Assembly: GCF_039541915.1 (NCBI RefSeq)
Contig: NZ_BAABHD010000029.1
Span: 372,001-436,000, forward strand
DNA from: Nibrella saemangeumensis
GTDB taxonomy: Bacteria; Bacteroidota; Bacteroidia; Cytophagales; Spirosomataceae
Direction: 5' to 3'
Length of the DNA: 64,000 nucleotides
Part shown: positions 26,106 to 34,197 of the stretch, one piece after another
Layout: each line of letters opens with the position of its first letter
Position numbering within the stretch: the stretch's first letter is position 1
Program-made: the position numbers and the translations under genes
Notes under the pieces: generated by a model
Database searches by the model: none
What the model was told of the DNA's origin: nothing
What the model saw: the letters and a program-made list of their open reading frames with translations, nothing else

Positions 26106-27341
26106 TTAAGCTACTGATTTTAAGAGGTGTAACGTTGACTTACCAAATTTGTCCATGGCATACTGCCGCGTGATAGTAAATTCTTTGGTATTCTCGTCGG
26201 AAGGCAGCTCAAACATGGCATCGGTGATGATCGATTCGCAAATAGACCGCAAACCCCTGGCACCCAGTTTGTACTGCATCGCCTGGTCCACAATATACTC
26301 CAGCGCGCTATCATCCCAGTACAGCTTAATCCCCTCCATATTAAAGAGTTTTTCGTACTGCTTGGTCAGCGCGTTACGCGGTTCGGTCAGAATGCGGAGC
26401 AGCGCGTTCTCGCTCAGCGGCTCCAGGTAGGTCAAGACCGGCAGACGGCCGATCAGTTCCGGAATCAGGCCGAACGACTTCAGATCCTGCGCCGACACGT
26501 ACCGCATCAGGTGACCTTTCTCGAAGGTTTCGTTCAGGCGACGGTCGCCGGAGAAACCAATCGGCCGGGTGTTGATCCGCTTGGCAATATGCCGTTCGAT
26601 GCCGTCGAAGGCTCCCCCGCAGATGAACAGAATATTTTCGGTATTCACCGCAATCAGTTTCTGGTCGGGATGCTTGCGGCCTCCCTGGGGCGGCACATTC
26701 ACGACGGAGCCCTCCAGCAGTTTCAGCAGAGCCTGCTGAACACCTTCTCCGCTGACGTCGCGGGTGATGGATGGATTATCCGATTTGCGGGCGATCTTGT
26801 CTATCTCATCAATATACACAATACCCCGCTCGGCCGCTTCTACGTTGTAGTCGGCCGCCTGCAGCAACCGGGTCAGAATGGTTTCAACATCTTCCCCAAC
26901 GTATCCGGCTTCGGTAATTACGGTTGCATCGGCGATGCAGAAGGGTACCTGCAGGATTTTGGCGACGGTCCGGGCCAGGTAGGTTTTACCGGTTCCGGTT
27001 TCGCCTACCATGATGATGTTCGACTTTTCAATCGTTACCTCATCATCCGTCTTGGGCTGCATCAGGCGCTTGTAGTGGTTATACACCGCCACGGTCATCA
27101 CCTTTTTGGCCTCGTCCTGTCCAATGACGTACTGGTCCAGGTACTTCTTCATCTCAATAGGCTTGATCAGATTAAACGAGGCCTCGGCCGTAGTTTCATT
27201 CTGACGCGGCTTTGTTTCCTCCAGCACTACCTGGTGACCTTGCTCAATGCAGTAGTTGCAGATGTGGGCGTCGATACCCGACAGCAGCAGGACTACTTCA
27301 TTTTTACGTCGTCCGCAGAACGAGCAGTTGATTTGTGGCAT
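26106..27341 (-). CDS. clpX: ATP-dependent Clp protease ATP-binding subunit ClpX
   Basis: A 411-residue AAA+ unfoldase that feeds substrates to ClpP. The ATG at 27341 begins the zinc-binding domain, with Cys6, Cys9, Cys28 and Cys31. Walker A is GETGTGKTY, Walker B is IVYIDEIDKI, the pore loop is YVGEDVE-like, and the sensor region KLLEGSVVNVPPQGGRKHP is typical of ClpX. A -7-like TATTTTTG on the minus strand at 27381-27374 and the clpP terminator between the two genes suggest a promoter of its own. Confidence 0.97.
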   Translation of the reverse strand: MPQINCSFCGRRKNEVVLLLSGIDAHICNYCIEQGHQVVLEETKPRQNETTAEASFNLIKPIEMKKYLDQYVIGQDEAKKVMTVAVYNHYKRLMQPKTDDEVTIEKSNIIMVGETGTGKTYLARTVAKILQVPFCIADATVITEAGYVGEDVETILTRLLQAADYNVEAAERGIVYIDEIDKIARKSDNPSITRDVSGEGVQQALLKLLEGSVVNVPPQGGRKHPDQKLIAVNTENILFICGGAFDGIERHIAKRINTRPIGFSGDRRLNETFEKGHLMRYVSAQDLKSFGLIPELIGRLPVLTYLEPLSENALLRILTEPRNALTKQYEKLFNMEGIKLYWDDSALEYIVDQAMQYKLGARGLRSICESIITDAMFELPSDENTKEFTITRQYAMDKFGKSTLHLLKSVA

Positions 27342-27419
27342 TCTATATAGGATTAATAAGCTGGTTCGAAATGCAAAAATAAACCCCGTTTGCAATCTAT
27401 TGTTGCAGTTGATATAACA

Positions 27420-27452
27420 AAAAAATACGACCTGAGTTTCCCCAGGTCGTAT
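27420..27452 (-). terminator. Intrinsic terminator after clpP
   Basis: 10-base arms at 27425-27434 and 27443-27452 are exact reverse complements with an 8-base loop. On the minus strand a run of T follows. It lies between clpP and clpX, so clpX is not simply read from the clpP transcript. Confidence 0.8.
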
Positions 27453-27496
27453 CGGAAGAGCAAATTTATTATGTGGCTAACAGTTTACCAAACCGA

Positions 27497-28183
27497 TTAC
27501 GTAGTTGCCGGCCGATCCCGGCGCAGTACTTCATCGATCAGGCCGTATTCCTTGGCTTCGTCGGCTTTCATCCAGTAATCGCGGTCGGAATCTTTTTCGA
27601 TCTGCTCGAAGGTTTTGCCGGTATGCTGTGCCAGAATGTCGTACAACTCGCGACGCAGCAGGACAATCTGCTTGGCCGTAATTTCAATATCGACCGACTG
27701 ACCCTGCGCACCACCAGAAGGCTGGTGAATCATGATCCGGGCGTGCGGCAGCGACGACCGCTTGCCGGCTGCACCACCCGCCAGCAACACGGCACCCATA
27801 GAGGCCGCTAAGCTGGTACAGACGGTAGCCACGTCGGGCCGGACGTACTGCATGGTATCATAAATACCCAGACCGGCATATACCGAGCCACCGGGGCTGT
27901 TGATATACATCAGAATGTCTTTCTTCGGGTCGGCCGACTCCAGAAAAAGTAACTGCGCCACCACAATGTTGGCGATGTTATCGTCGACACCCATACCCAT
28001 AAAGATGATCCGGTCGGCCATCAGACGCGAAAAAACGTCAACCTCCCGGAAGTTCATCGGCCGCTCTTCGATCACGGCGCGGGTCATGTTTTCAACGGTG
28101 TGGTTTACGTAACCGTCCACCGTCAGGCCGTTCATGCCGAGGTGATGAACGGCGTATTTGCGGAATTCCTGTCCGTAATTCAT
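27497..28183 (-). CDS. clpP: ATP-dependent Clp protease proteolytic subunit ClpP
   Basis: A 228-residue serine peptidase that forms the two-ring proteolytic core. The catalytic serine is Ser128 in CTSLAASMGAVLLAGG and the histidine is His153 in RIMIHQPSGG; the aspartate follows near residue 200 in the DRDYWM/KADEAKEYGLID region. The N-terminal stretch of about 25 residues is longer than in E. coli and similar in size to other Bacteroidota ClpP proteins. It lies upstream of clpX. Trigger factor, its usual upstream neighbour, is separated from it by two inserted genes. Confidence 0.96.
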   Translation of the reverse strand: MNYGQEFRKYAVHHLGMNGLTVDGYVNHTVENMTRAVIEERPMNFREVDVFSRLMADRIIFMGMGVDDNIANIVVAQLLFLESADPKKDILMYINSPGGSVYAGLGIYDTMQYVRPDVATVCTSLAASMGAVLLAGGAAGKRSSLPHARIMIHQPSGGAQGQSVDIEITAKQIVLLRRELYDILAQHTGKTFEQIEKDSDRDYWMKADEAKEYGLIDEVLRRDRPATT

Positions 28184-28264
28184 GCTTGAGTTCTCTGTTT
28201 ATTTGGCAACGAAAATAGACAAATGTTGGTTAAACATATAGTTTCAACAAAAATGCATGATCCT

Positions 28265-28280
28265 GACAAAAATGCTTGTC
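28265..28280. promoter_or_regulatory. Candidate operator between clpP and the HTH gene
   Basis: GACAA at 28265-28269 and TTGTC at 28276-28280 form an inverted repeat with a 6-base spacer, placed 35 bases upstream of the HTH start in the divergent region shared with clpP. The symmetry fits binding by an XRE-type dimer, but there is no direct evidence. Confidence 0.3.
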
Positions 28281-28314
28281 GGTATGAGTTAAGATTTTAT
28301 CGACTGGACTTGAG

Positions 28315-28755
28315 ATGAAGACGAAAACTACCCACCGCTTACCAGGAGAACGCATCCGGCTGCTGCGCCTGCAACGGGGTTATTCTCAGGAGAATATGGC
28401 AGATCTGCTGAATCTGTCCACCACTGCCTACGGCGACATTGAACGCGGTAAAACCGAACTGACCCTGAGCCGCTTAGAGCAAATTGCGGATGTGCTGAAC
28501 CTGTCGGTAACCGAACTGTTGACCGAAGAAGCCATTACCGCGCAGCCGGTAGAGGTACTCGATAACGAGACACGGCACGAATTGGAAACCCTGCGCTTAA
28601 GACTGGAAAAACAACAGATTGAACTGGATAAATTGCGGCTGGATGCTGAGCACTGGAAGCGCAAATACGAGGAGCGGGTTATGCTTGACCTGGTCCGGGC
28701 TATCGGCACCGACGTGGAGCTGCCCCGCGAACGGGAACGGATTGGGTTCAAGTAA
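28315..28755 (+). CDS. XRE-family helix-turn-helix regulator
   Basis: A 146-residue DNA-binding protein. The HTH_3 domain covers about residues 9-66 (GERIRLLRLQRGYSQENMAD, then TAYGDIERGKTELTLSRLEQI). Residues 85-125 form a predicted coiled coil (HELETLRLRLEKQQIELDKL), and a short arginine-rich tail ends the protein. The coiled coil suggests dimerisation. It is divergent from clpP and convergent with the Uma2-like gene (21 bases between stop codons). It could be a phage-type or toxin-linked regulator, but no toxin gene is seen nearby. Confidence 0.85.
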   Translation: MKTKTTHRLPGERIRLLRLQRGYSQENMADLLNLSTTAYGDIERGKTELTLSRLEQIADVLNLSVTELLTEEAITAQPVEVLDNETRHELETLRLRLEKQQIELDKLRLDAEHWKRKYEERVMLDLVRAIGTDVELPRERERIGFK

Positions 28756-28776
28756 TCCAGTCAAACCACTGAATGC

Positions 28777-29343
28777 TTACGCAAACAGGTCGGCAACCGT
28801 AAACTGAAAGTCCGGCAGCACAGGCGCGGCCGAGATCGTTTGCTGACCTTTAAACACAGTGGCGTTGTCGGGTGAAGTGTACGCGTAAATCTTCTGGTGT
28901 TTGGGAACAACGATGTACCAGACCAACTGCGCTCCGCCGTCGAAACAATCCTGAATCTTGTCCAGCACATCCTGGTGGCTCTCCGAGTCTGAAAGGATCT
29001 CAATGGCAAAAAGCGTGTTGACGCGCTCACCGCGCCGGATCGCCTGCCGTTGCTCAGCGGTAAAGTAGGTCAGGTCGGGAATGCGCTTACGGGTGGCGTC
29101 CACATACGAATCAGCCTCAGGCATAAGCAGGTGTCTGGCCTGGGCAGCAGAAGTTCTTAAAAACTGACTCTGAAGAAAGGCTACAATGTCAATCTCGTCC
29201 TGTTTCATGGATTTAGGAATGATACGCCCCCGGACGAACTCGAAGTTGCCATCATTGCCAGGTTGCTTCTGCCACTGCTCAAACTCCTCCACGGTTTGCA
29301 GGTGCGTCGGCAGGGCGGGGTTGGCGGTTGGATTTGAGATCAT
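28777..29343 (-). CDS. Uma2 family (DUF820) restriction-endonuclease-like protein
   Basis: A 188-residue protein with the PD-(D/E)XK fold of the Uma2 family. The ATG at 29343 is preferred over an upstream GTG/TTG-type extension. Family motifs are EFVRGRIIPKS near the N terminus, RIPDLTYF in the centre and ALFAIEILSDSE, where the catalytic Glu sits in IEILS. The DKIQDCFDGGAQLVWYI and PKHQKIYAYTS segments complete the pattern. Uma2 genes are often multi-copy and poorly understood. It sits between trigger factor and clpP, where Bacteroidota usually have no gene. Confidence 0.85.
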   Translation of the reverse strand: MISNPTANPALPTHLQTVEEFEQWQKQPGNDGNFEFVRGRIIPKSMKQDEIDIVAFLQSQFLRTSAAQARHLLMPEADSYVDATRKRIPDLTYFTAEQRQAIRRGERVNTLFAIEILSDSESHQDVLDKIQDCFDGGAQLVWYIVVPKHQKIYAYTSPDNATVFKGQQTISAAPVLPDFQFTVADLFA

Positions 29344-29447
29344 GGCTTTTTCCGGTTGAGTTAGACTTAAAGATACTAAATTACGCCACACGAATTACCA
29401 TCCAGACTTCTGCCCAGTAAACGTTCTCCGAAACAAAAAGACTTAAA

Positions 29448-29477
29448 AAAGAAAGGGCCAGCATTACTGCTGGCCCT
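29448..29477 (-). terminator. Intrinsic terminator after trigger factor
   Basis: 10-base arms at 29454-29463 and 29468-29477 with a 4-base loop form a perfect hairpin just after the trigger-factor stop codon. An A-rich stretch at lower coordinates gives the T-tract on the minus strand. The stem core GGCCAGCA/TGCTGGCC is the same as in the recR terminator (46641-46660). Confidence 0.8.
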
Positions 29478-29482
29478 CACAA

Positions 29483-30844
29483 TTAGCGATTGTTATTGGC
29501 GGCTGCGAGTTCTTTAAACTCCTCCAGCGTTACGGTCTGCGGCTGAATGTCCAACTGGGTCTTGGCGTATTCAATCACCTTGTCGTCGTACACGCGGTTG
29601 AACATATTGGTGTAGTTCTGGCCATTGTTTTTATCGTCCATCAGGTAATTGCGGGCGATGCGGTCGATGGTTTCGCTCATCTGGCTATCATCGCCGTAGA
29701 AACCGAACTGCTCCCGTACCATTTGGCGGGTTACGCCCATTACCTCTTCAAAATCAACCTTAATGTCGGCCTGTTCGGCAATTTTGTTCTTGATGAGTTG
29801 CAGCTTCACCGAGCGGGTGAAGTCATCATACTGCTCCTCAACCTGCTCCGGTGTAAATTTACCTTCGTTTACCTCCAGCAGCCACTGCTTCAGAAACTCG
29901 TCTGGCAACGTGATGGGAATATTCTCCAGCAGGGTCTTTTCAATGGTAAAGCGCAGCAGCGTATTGGCTTCGCGCTCGTAGTTGCCACCGATAATTTCCT
30001 GCACCTTCGTCCGGAACTGCTCTTCATTCTCAACATTGCCGGCACCCAGCACTTTATCAAAGAACTCCTGGTTCAGTTCGCCGGGTTTGTTACGCGTGAT
30101 ATCTTCCACTGTGAAGGTAAACTCGCCCTGTAATTCAGCAGCTTCTTCACCTTTTACGCCCGTAGCCAGCGCCCGGTCTTTTTCATCCGGAAACGCAGCC
30201 TGAATATCGAATGTAAGCGTGTCGCCTTTTTTCTTGCCGATAAACTGCGGCAGCGCATCTTCGGCTACTTTGTTCAGCGGCAGCGCGGTTTTGGTAGAGA
30301 AGGGTTCGCCTTCCGCCCGCTCCTGGGTCAGCTCACCGTACAGCATGTCGCCTTCGGCGGCTTCTTCGGCATGTTCGTGGCCGTGGAACTGGTTCTGCAG
30401 GTTCTCGATGGTTTCGTTCAGCTCCTTATCACCGGCCTCAATCTGGTAATTAGGGACAGCTGGTAATTGGTCAAAATACACCTCGAAATCAGAAGCCAGA
30501 CCGAGATCGTATTTAAACTCAAATTCTGACTGATTATCCCAGTCAATGGCGTCGGCCTGCTCACGGTTCGGGATCGGGTCGCCGACCACCTGTAATTTAT
30601 TGTCGCGGATATAGCTGCTGACCGTCCGGCTGAGCAGGTTATTAATTTCATCAACCAGGATGCTCTTGCCGTACATTTTCTGAATCAGCGAAGCGGGCAC
30701 CTTGCCGGGACGGAAGCCCTTCATGGCCACTTTACGGCCATAGTCTTTCAGCTTTTTATCGACTTCCGGTTTGTAGTCTTCCGGTGTCAGTTTGATCTTC
30801 AGCGAAGCATTGGTTTCGCTGGCTTTTTCTAGTGCGATATCCAC
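29483..30844 (-). CDS. tig: Trigger factor, ribosome-associated peptidyl-prolyl isomerase chaperone
   Basis: A chaperone of about 453 residues that binds nascent chains at the ribosome exit. The GTG at 30844 is chosen as start because it gives MDIALEKASETNASLKI, aligned with the family N terminus; the ATG at 30898 would place the leader inside a dispersed repeat. The ribosome-binding signature is GFRPGKVPASLI at about residues 41-52. A PPIase/FKBP-like domain (about 150-250) and a long helical C-terminal domain follow. tig, clpP and clpX are usually neighbours; here two genes separate tig from clpP. Confidence 0.92.
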   Translation of the reverse strand: MDIALEKASETNASLKIKLTPEDYKPEVDKKLKDYGRKVAMKGFRPGKVPASLIQKMYGKSILVDEINNLLSRTVSSYIRDNKLQVVGDPIPNREQADAIDWDNQSEFEFKYDLGLASDFEVYFDQLPAVPNYQIEAGDKELNETIENLQNQFHGHEHAEEAAEGDMLYGELTQERAEGEPFSTKTALPLNKVAEDALPQFIGKKKGDTLTFDIQAAFPDEKDRALATGVKGEEAAELQGEFTFTVEDITRNKPGELNQEFFDKVLGAGNVENEEQFRTKVQEIIGGNYEREANTLLRFTIEKTLLENIPITLPDEFLKQWLLEVNEGKFTPEQVEEQYDDFTRSVKLQLIKNKIAEQADIKVDFEEVMGVTRQMVREQFGFYGDDSQMSETIDRIARNYLMDDKNNGQNYTNMFNRVYDDKVIEYAKTQLDIQPQTVTLEEFKELAAANNNR

Positions 30845-30863
30845 AATCGTATCCGTTTTAAAT

Positions 30864-30940
30864 AAAAAAATGATTGAGTGATAGAATGATTGAATCAATC
30901 GACGGACTCAATTCAACCATTCAATCATTCAACCATTCAA
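30864..30940. repeat. Dispersed inverted/tandem repeat (CAATCATTCTATCA type)
   Basis: This AT-rich stretch has several copies of ATGATTGA and its complement TCAATCATT. The 19 bases at 30877-30895 reappear, as reverse complement and without mismatch, at 38390-38408. Arms on both sides of the stretch can fold onto each other. It lies just upstream of tig and beyond the tRNA-Leu 3' end. Confidence 0.6.
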
Positions 30941-30948
30941 AGACTTCG

Positions 30949-31030
30949 TACGGGCGGAGGGACTCGAACCCCCATGCCTTGCGGCACCAGATCCTAAGTC
31001 TGGCACGTCTACCAATTTCGCCACGCCCGC
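30949..31030 (-). tRNA. tRNA-Leu (anticodon UAG)
   Basis: An 82-base tRNA on the minus strand. The acceptor stem pairs GCGGGCG (5', from 31030) with CGCCCGT near 30950, with one G-T wobble, followed by discriminator A at 30949. The anticodon arm CCAGA-CTTAGGA-TCTGG gives anticodon TAG. A long variable arm, typical of leucine tRNA, and the T-loop GGTTCGAGTCC are visible. CCA is not encoded. It is flanked by two dispersed repeats and lies between tig and spoT. Confidence 0.95.
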
Positions 31031-31042
31031 TTTTTGCGTTGG

Positions 31043-31115
31043 CAGTGGGCAGGTTGCAGTCGGCAATTGCTTCTCTGCATTTTTCGGTAGACTGCCTTCT
31101 GCAATCTGCCCACTG
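31043..31115. repeat. Large imperfect inverted repeat (CAGTGGGCAG type)
   Basis: Arms at 31043-31065 and 31093-31115 match as reverse complements at 20 of 23 positions, around a 27-base loop. Further related units (CTGCC, ACTGC, TGCCTACTG) continue to about 31147. It lies right upstream of tRNA-Leu. Apart from tRNA-Leu and the two repeats, the 30845-31291 gap shows nothing recognisable other than the AT-rich leader of spoT. Confidence 0.6.
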
Positions 31116-31291
31116 GAGACTGCCGGCTGCCTACTGAGCACTGCCTACTAAATTTCGGAGTGCAAAAGTAAAAAGAAGTTTGATTAGAGCAAAGCATCAG
31201 CCTATACCTTTTTATTTTTTACCGTTTAGTAATTGGGGCTATGATTTATTTGTTATATTAGTAATGAGTACAACTGAGACGTATTGTCCGA

Positions 31292-33553
31292 ATGACCTAC
31301 CCCATGAATGCAGCTGCGGAACCCGTTATTGATCTTGAACAGGAGCGCAGAGAAATACTGAAACGCTACCGGCGCCTGTTACGGGCCGCCAAACCTCTAC
31401 TGAAAGACAACGACGCCAAACTCATAAAAAAAGCGTTTAATACCTCCCTAGACGCCCACAAGAACATGCGTAGGCGGTCAGGAGAGCCATACATCTACCA
31501 CCCGTTGGCGGTGGCTCAGATTGCTGTTGAGGAGATTGGTTTAGGCACCACCGCCATCGTGGCGGCCCTGCTGCACGATGTCGTTGAAGATACCGATGCC
31601 ACTATCGCGGATATTGAACGGATGTTTGGACCGAAGATCGCGAAGATCATCGACGGCCTAACCAAAATTTCCGGCATTTTCGAATACGGCACTTCGCAGC
31701 AGGCCGAAAACTTTCGGAAAATGCTGCTGACGTTGTCGGATGATGTTCGCGTGATTCTGGTGAAACTGGCCGACCGGCTCCACAACATGCGGACGCTCGA
31801 CTCCATGCCCCGCGACAAGCAGCTGAAGATTGCGTCGGAGACAATTTATATCTATGCTCCGCTGGCGCACCGGCTCGGCCTTTACGCCATCAAAACTGAG
31901 CTGGAAGACCTTTACCTGAAATACGTTGAGCCGGAAACCTACAAGGATATTGCCCGGAAGCTCCGGGAGACCAAGGCGGCCCGCGATAAGTTTATTGCTA
32001 AGTTTATTGAACCGATTGAACGCGATCTGGCCGAAACCGGAATGTCGTTTGTGGTTAAAGGCAGGCCCAAATCGATTTATTCAATCTGGAATAAGCTCAA
32101 TAAACAAAAGAAGCCATTTGAGGAAATCTATGACCTGTTTGCCGTACGGGTCGTCGTGGATGTTCCTCAGGAAAGCGAAAAAGCCGCGTGCTGGCAGGCG
32201 TATTCAGTCGTCACGGATCATTATAAACCCAATCCCGACCGGCTGAAAGACTGGATCAGCACTCCCCGCGCCAACGGATACGAGTCGCTGCATACGACGG
32301 TCATGAGTAAATCCGGTCAGTGGGTAGAGGTGCAGATCCGGTCGGCCCGCATGAACGAGATTGCCGAGAAGGGCTATGCCGCCCACTGGAAATATAAAGG
32401 GAATGAAACGCATACCGGCCAGGGCATTGAGACCTGGATCAGCCAGGTGCGCGAAATGCTCGAAACGGCCGGCCATGGCGATAAAACAGGGGCCATTGAG
32501 TTTCTGGATGATTTCCGCAGCAACCTGTACAGCGAAGAAGTTTTTGTTTTTACCCCTAAAGGTGACCTGAAGGTATTGCAGCGGGGGGCCACCGCCCTCG
32601 ACTTCGCATTTGAGATCCACACCCAGATCGGAGCCCGCTGTATGGCCGCCAAGGTGAACAACACGCTGGTACCCCTCAGCCACGTGCTCCACAATGGCGA
32701 CCAGGTCGAGATCATTGCTTCCAACAAGCAGAAGCCCAACGAAGACTGGCTCCGGTTTGTGGTTACCTCCAAAGCCAGGACGAAGATCAAGGACCTCATC
32801 AAAGAGGAGAACAAGCGCTACATCACCGACGGCCGCGATATGGTTGCCAAAAAGCTGAAGACGCTGCGGGTGGATATGTCCAATGAAACACTGAATCAGC
32901 TTCGGGCTTATTTTGGGTCTAAGACCGTTAATGATTTCTTCTACCGCGTTGGCAAGGGGCATGTTGATGTCCAGGAGTTAAAGAAATTTAAAGCAGATAA
33001 GGACGCTAAAGAAAACCGGCAGCACAAACTCAATACAGATACCATTCAGGATGGCAAGACGTTTGAGAAAGAACTCAAGAAAATTCACGGCGAGCGGGCC
33101 GATGCCGATATGCTGCTTATTGGTGAGGACATGGACAAGATTGACTATACCCTCGCCAAATGCTGTAATCCGATCTCTGGCGACGATGTATTCGGGTTTG
33201 TAACCGTCAACGAGGGTATTAAGATTCACCGGGTTAGTTGCCCCAACGCGGTAGAATTGATGTCTAATCACGGCAACCGGATCATTAAGGCCAAGTGGAC
33301 ATCGCAGAAAGAACTGGCGTTTCTGGCGGGTCTCCGCATTACGGGTACCGACCGGGTTGGGCTGGTGAATGATGTTACGCGGGTGATCAGTAATGAGCTG
33401 CACATCAATATGCGGTCGATCACCATAGATTCCAAAGACGGAGTTTTTGAAGGTATTATCAAACTGTACGTACACGACACTGGTCACCTGGAGACGCTGA
33501 TGGGCAAACTGGAGCGGGTGAACGGCGTTTTTGAAGTGGTCCGGTTTGATTAA
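31292..33553 (+). CDS. spoT: Bifunctional (p)ppGpp synthetase/hydrolase (RelA/SpoT)
   Basis: A 753-residue stringent-response enzyme. The HD hydrolase domain (about 45-200) keeps HPLAVAQI and HDVVEDTD, so hydrolysis should be active. The synthetase domain (about 240-360) has GRPKSIYSIWNKL and ANGYESLHTTV. A TGS domain follows (VFVFTPKGDLKVLQRGATALDFA, about 400-460), then a conserved zinc-finger/CC region (LAKCCNPISGDDVFGFVT) and a C-terminal ACT domain (about 675-753). Starts at 31292 and 31304 are both ATG. It is probably the only long RSH protein of the cell. fur follows after 57 bases, with its own promoter. Confidence 0.97.
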   Translation: MTYPMNAAAEPVIDLEQERREILKRYRRLLRAAKPLLKDNDAKLIKKAFNTSLDAHKNMRRRSGEPYIYHPLAVAQIAVEEIGLGTTAIVAALLHDVVEDTDATIADIERMFGPKIAKIIDGLTKISGIFEYGTSQQAENFRKMLLTLSDDVRVILVKLADRLHNMRTLDSMPRDKQLKIASETIYIYAPLAHRLGLYAIKTELEDLYLKYVEPETYKDIARKLRETKAARDKFIAKFIEPIERDLAETGMSFVVKGRPKSIYSIWNKLNKQKKPFEEIYDLFAVRVVVDVPQESEKAACWQAYSVVTDHYKPNPDRLKDWISTPRANGYESLHTTVMSKSGQWVEVQIRSARMNEIAEKGYAAHWKYKGNETHTGQGIETWISQVREMLETAGHGDKTGAIEFLDDFRSNLYSEEVFVFTPKGDLKVLQRGATALDFAFEIHTQIGARCMAAKVNNTLVPLSHVLHNGDQVEIIASNKQKPNEDWLRFVVTSKARTKIKDLIKEENKRYITDGRDMVAKKLKTLRVDMSNETLNQLRAYFGSKTVNDFFYRVGKGHVDVQELKKFKADKDAKENRQHKLNTDTIQDGKTFEKELKKIHGERADADMLLIGEDMDKIDYTLAKCCNPISGDDVFGFVTVNEGIKIHRVSCPNAVELMSNHGNRIIKAKWTSQKELAFLAGLRITGTDRVGLVNDVTRVISNELHINMRSITIDSKDGVFEGIIKLYVHDTGHLETLMGKLERVNGVFEVVRFD

Positions 33554-33565
33554 ACGAAAGAAGAA

Positions 33566-33596
33566 TTGGCCCTCTGCTCTTTGCTGACTATTTTTG
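33566..33596 (+). promoter_or_regulatory. Bacteroidota-type promoter for fur
   Basis: TTG at 33566-33568, a 20-base spacer and TATTTTTG at 33589-33596 fit the Bacteroidota promoter pattern. The predicted transcription start near 33603 leaves only an 8- to 14-base leader before the two candidate ATG codons (33611 and 33617). Confidence 0.65.
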
Positions 33597-33610
33597 TGTT
33601 TTAACCGAGA

Positions 33611-34135
33611 ATGACCATGCCTGTGCCAAAAGAAGAAAATCTGGCAGCTGCTAAAAAGATATTTACGGCCTACCTGGAAAACAAAGGGCTTCGGAAGACA
33701 CCGGAGCGCTTTGCTATTCTGGAGGAGATTTACAACCGTGAAGATCACTTCGACGTAGATGAGCTGTACATCTCCATGAAGAACAAGAAGTACCGGGTCA
33801 GCCGCGCTACGGTTTATAATACCCTGGATGTACTGGTCGATTGTGATCTGGTGACCAAACATCAGTTTGGCCGTAACCTGGCGCAGTACGAAAAATCCTA
33901 CGGCTATAAGCAGCACGACCACCTCATCTGCACGGACTGCCACCAGGTGATGGAATTTTGCGACCCACGGGTGCAGAACATTCAGAGTATGGTAGGCGAT
34001 ATGCTGAAGTTCAACGTCATGCACCATTCCCTGATTTTTTACGGAAACTGCGTTCGCGATAACTGCGAAAATCGCCAGCGGTATGGCGAAGACCACGCTA
34101 TGCCGGCCGCCATGTCGGAGCGAGGAGAAGCGTAA
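33611..34135 (+). CDS. fur: Fur family transcriptional regulator
   Basis: A 174-residue metal-responsive repressor (172 if started at the ATG at 33617). The winged-helix domain is in residues 15-95, with TPERFAILEEI and YRVSRATVYNTLDVL. The dimerisation/metal domain has HDHLICTDCHQVMEFCDP and a C-terminal CVRDNCENR, giving the two CxxC-like zinc pairs typical of structural zinc. Fur, Zur and PerR cannot be told apart from sequence alone; the HDHLIC pattern suits Fur. No Fur-box was recognised in the neighbourhood. Confidence 0.9.
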   Translation: MTMPVPKEENLAAAKKIFTAYLENKGLRKTPERFAILEEIYNREDHFDVDELYISMKNKKYRVSRATVYNTLDVLVDCDLVTKHQFGRNLAQYEKSYGYKQHDHLICTDCHQVMEFCDPRVQNIQSMVGDMLKFNVMHHSLIFYGNCVRDNCENRQRYGEDHAMPAAMSERGEA

Positions 34136-34197
34136 CCTAATTAATTCACACACCTGTATATAGTATTTACAACAGCCGCGAGAGCGGTATTGAATTC

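Noticed and set aside
28315..29343. Toxin-antitoxin system from the HTH and Uma2-like genes
   Set aside because: The genes converge rather than form an operon, and neither matches a known toxin family.
32978..34153. 391-codon open frame on the minus strand
   Set aside because: It lies opposite the 3' end of spoT and all of fur, both well supported. Its composition is typical of an antisense frame.
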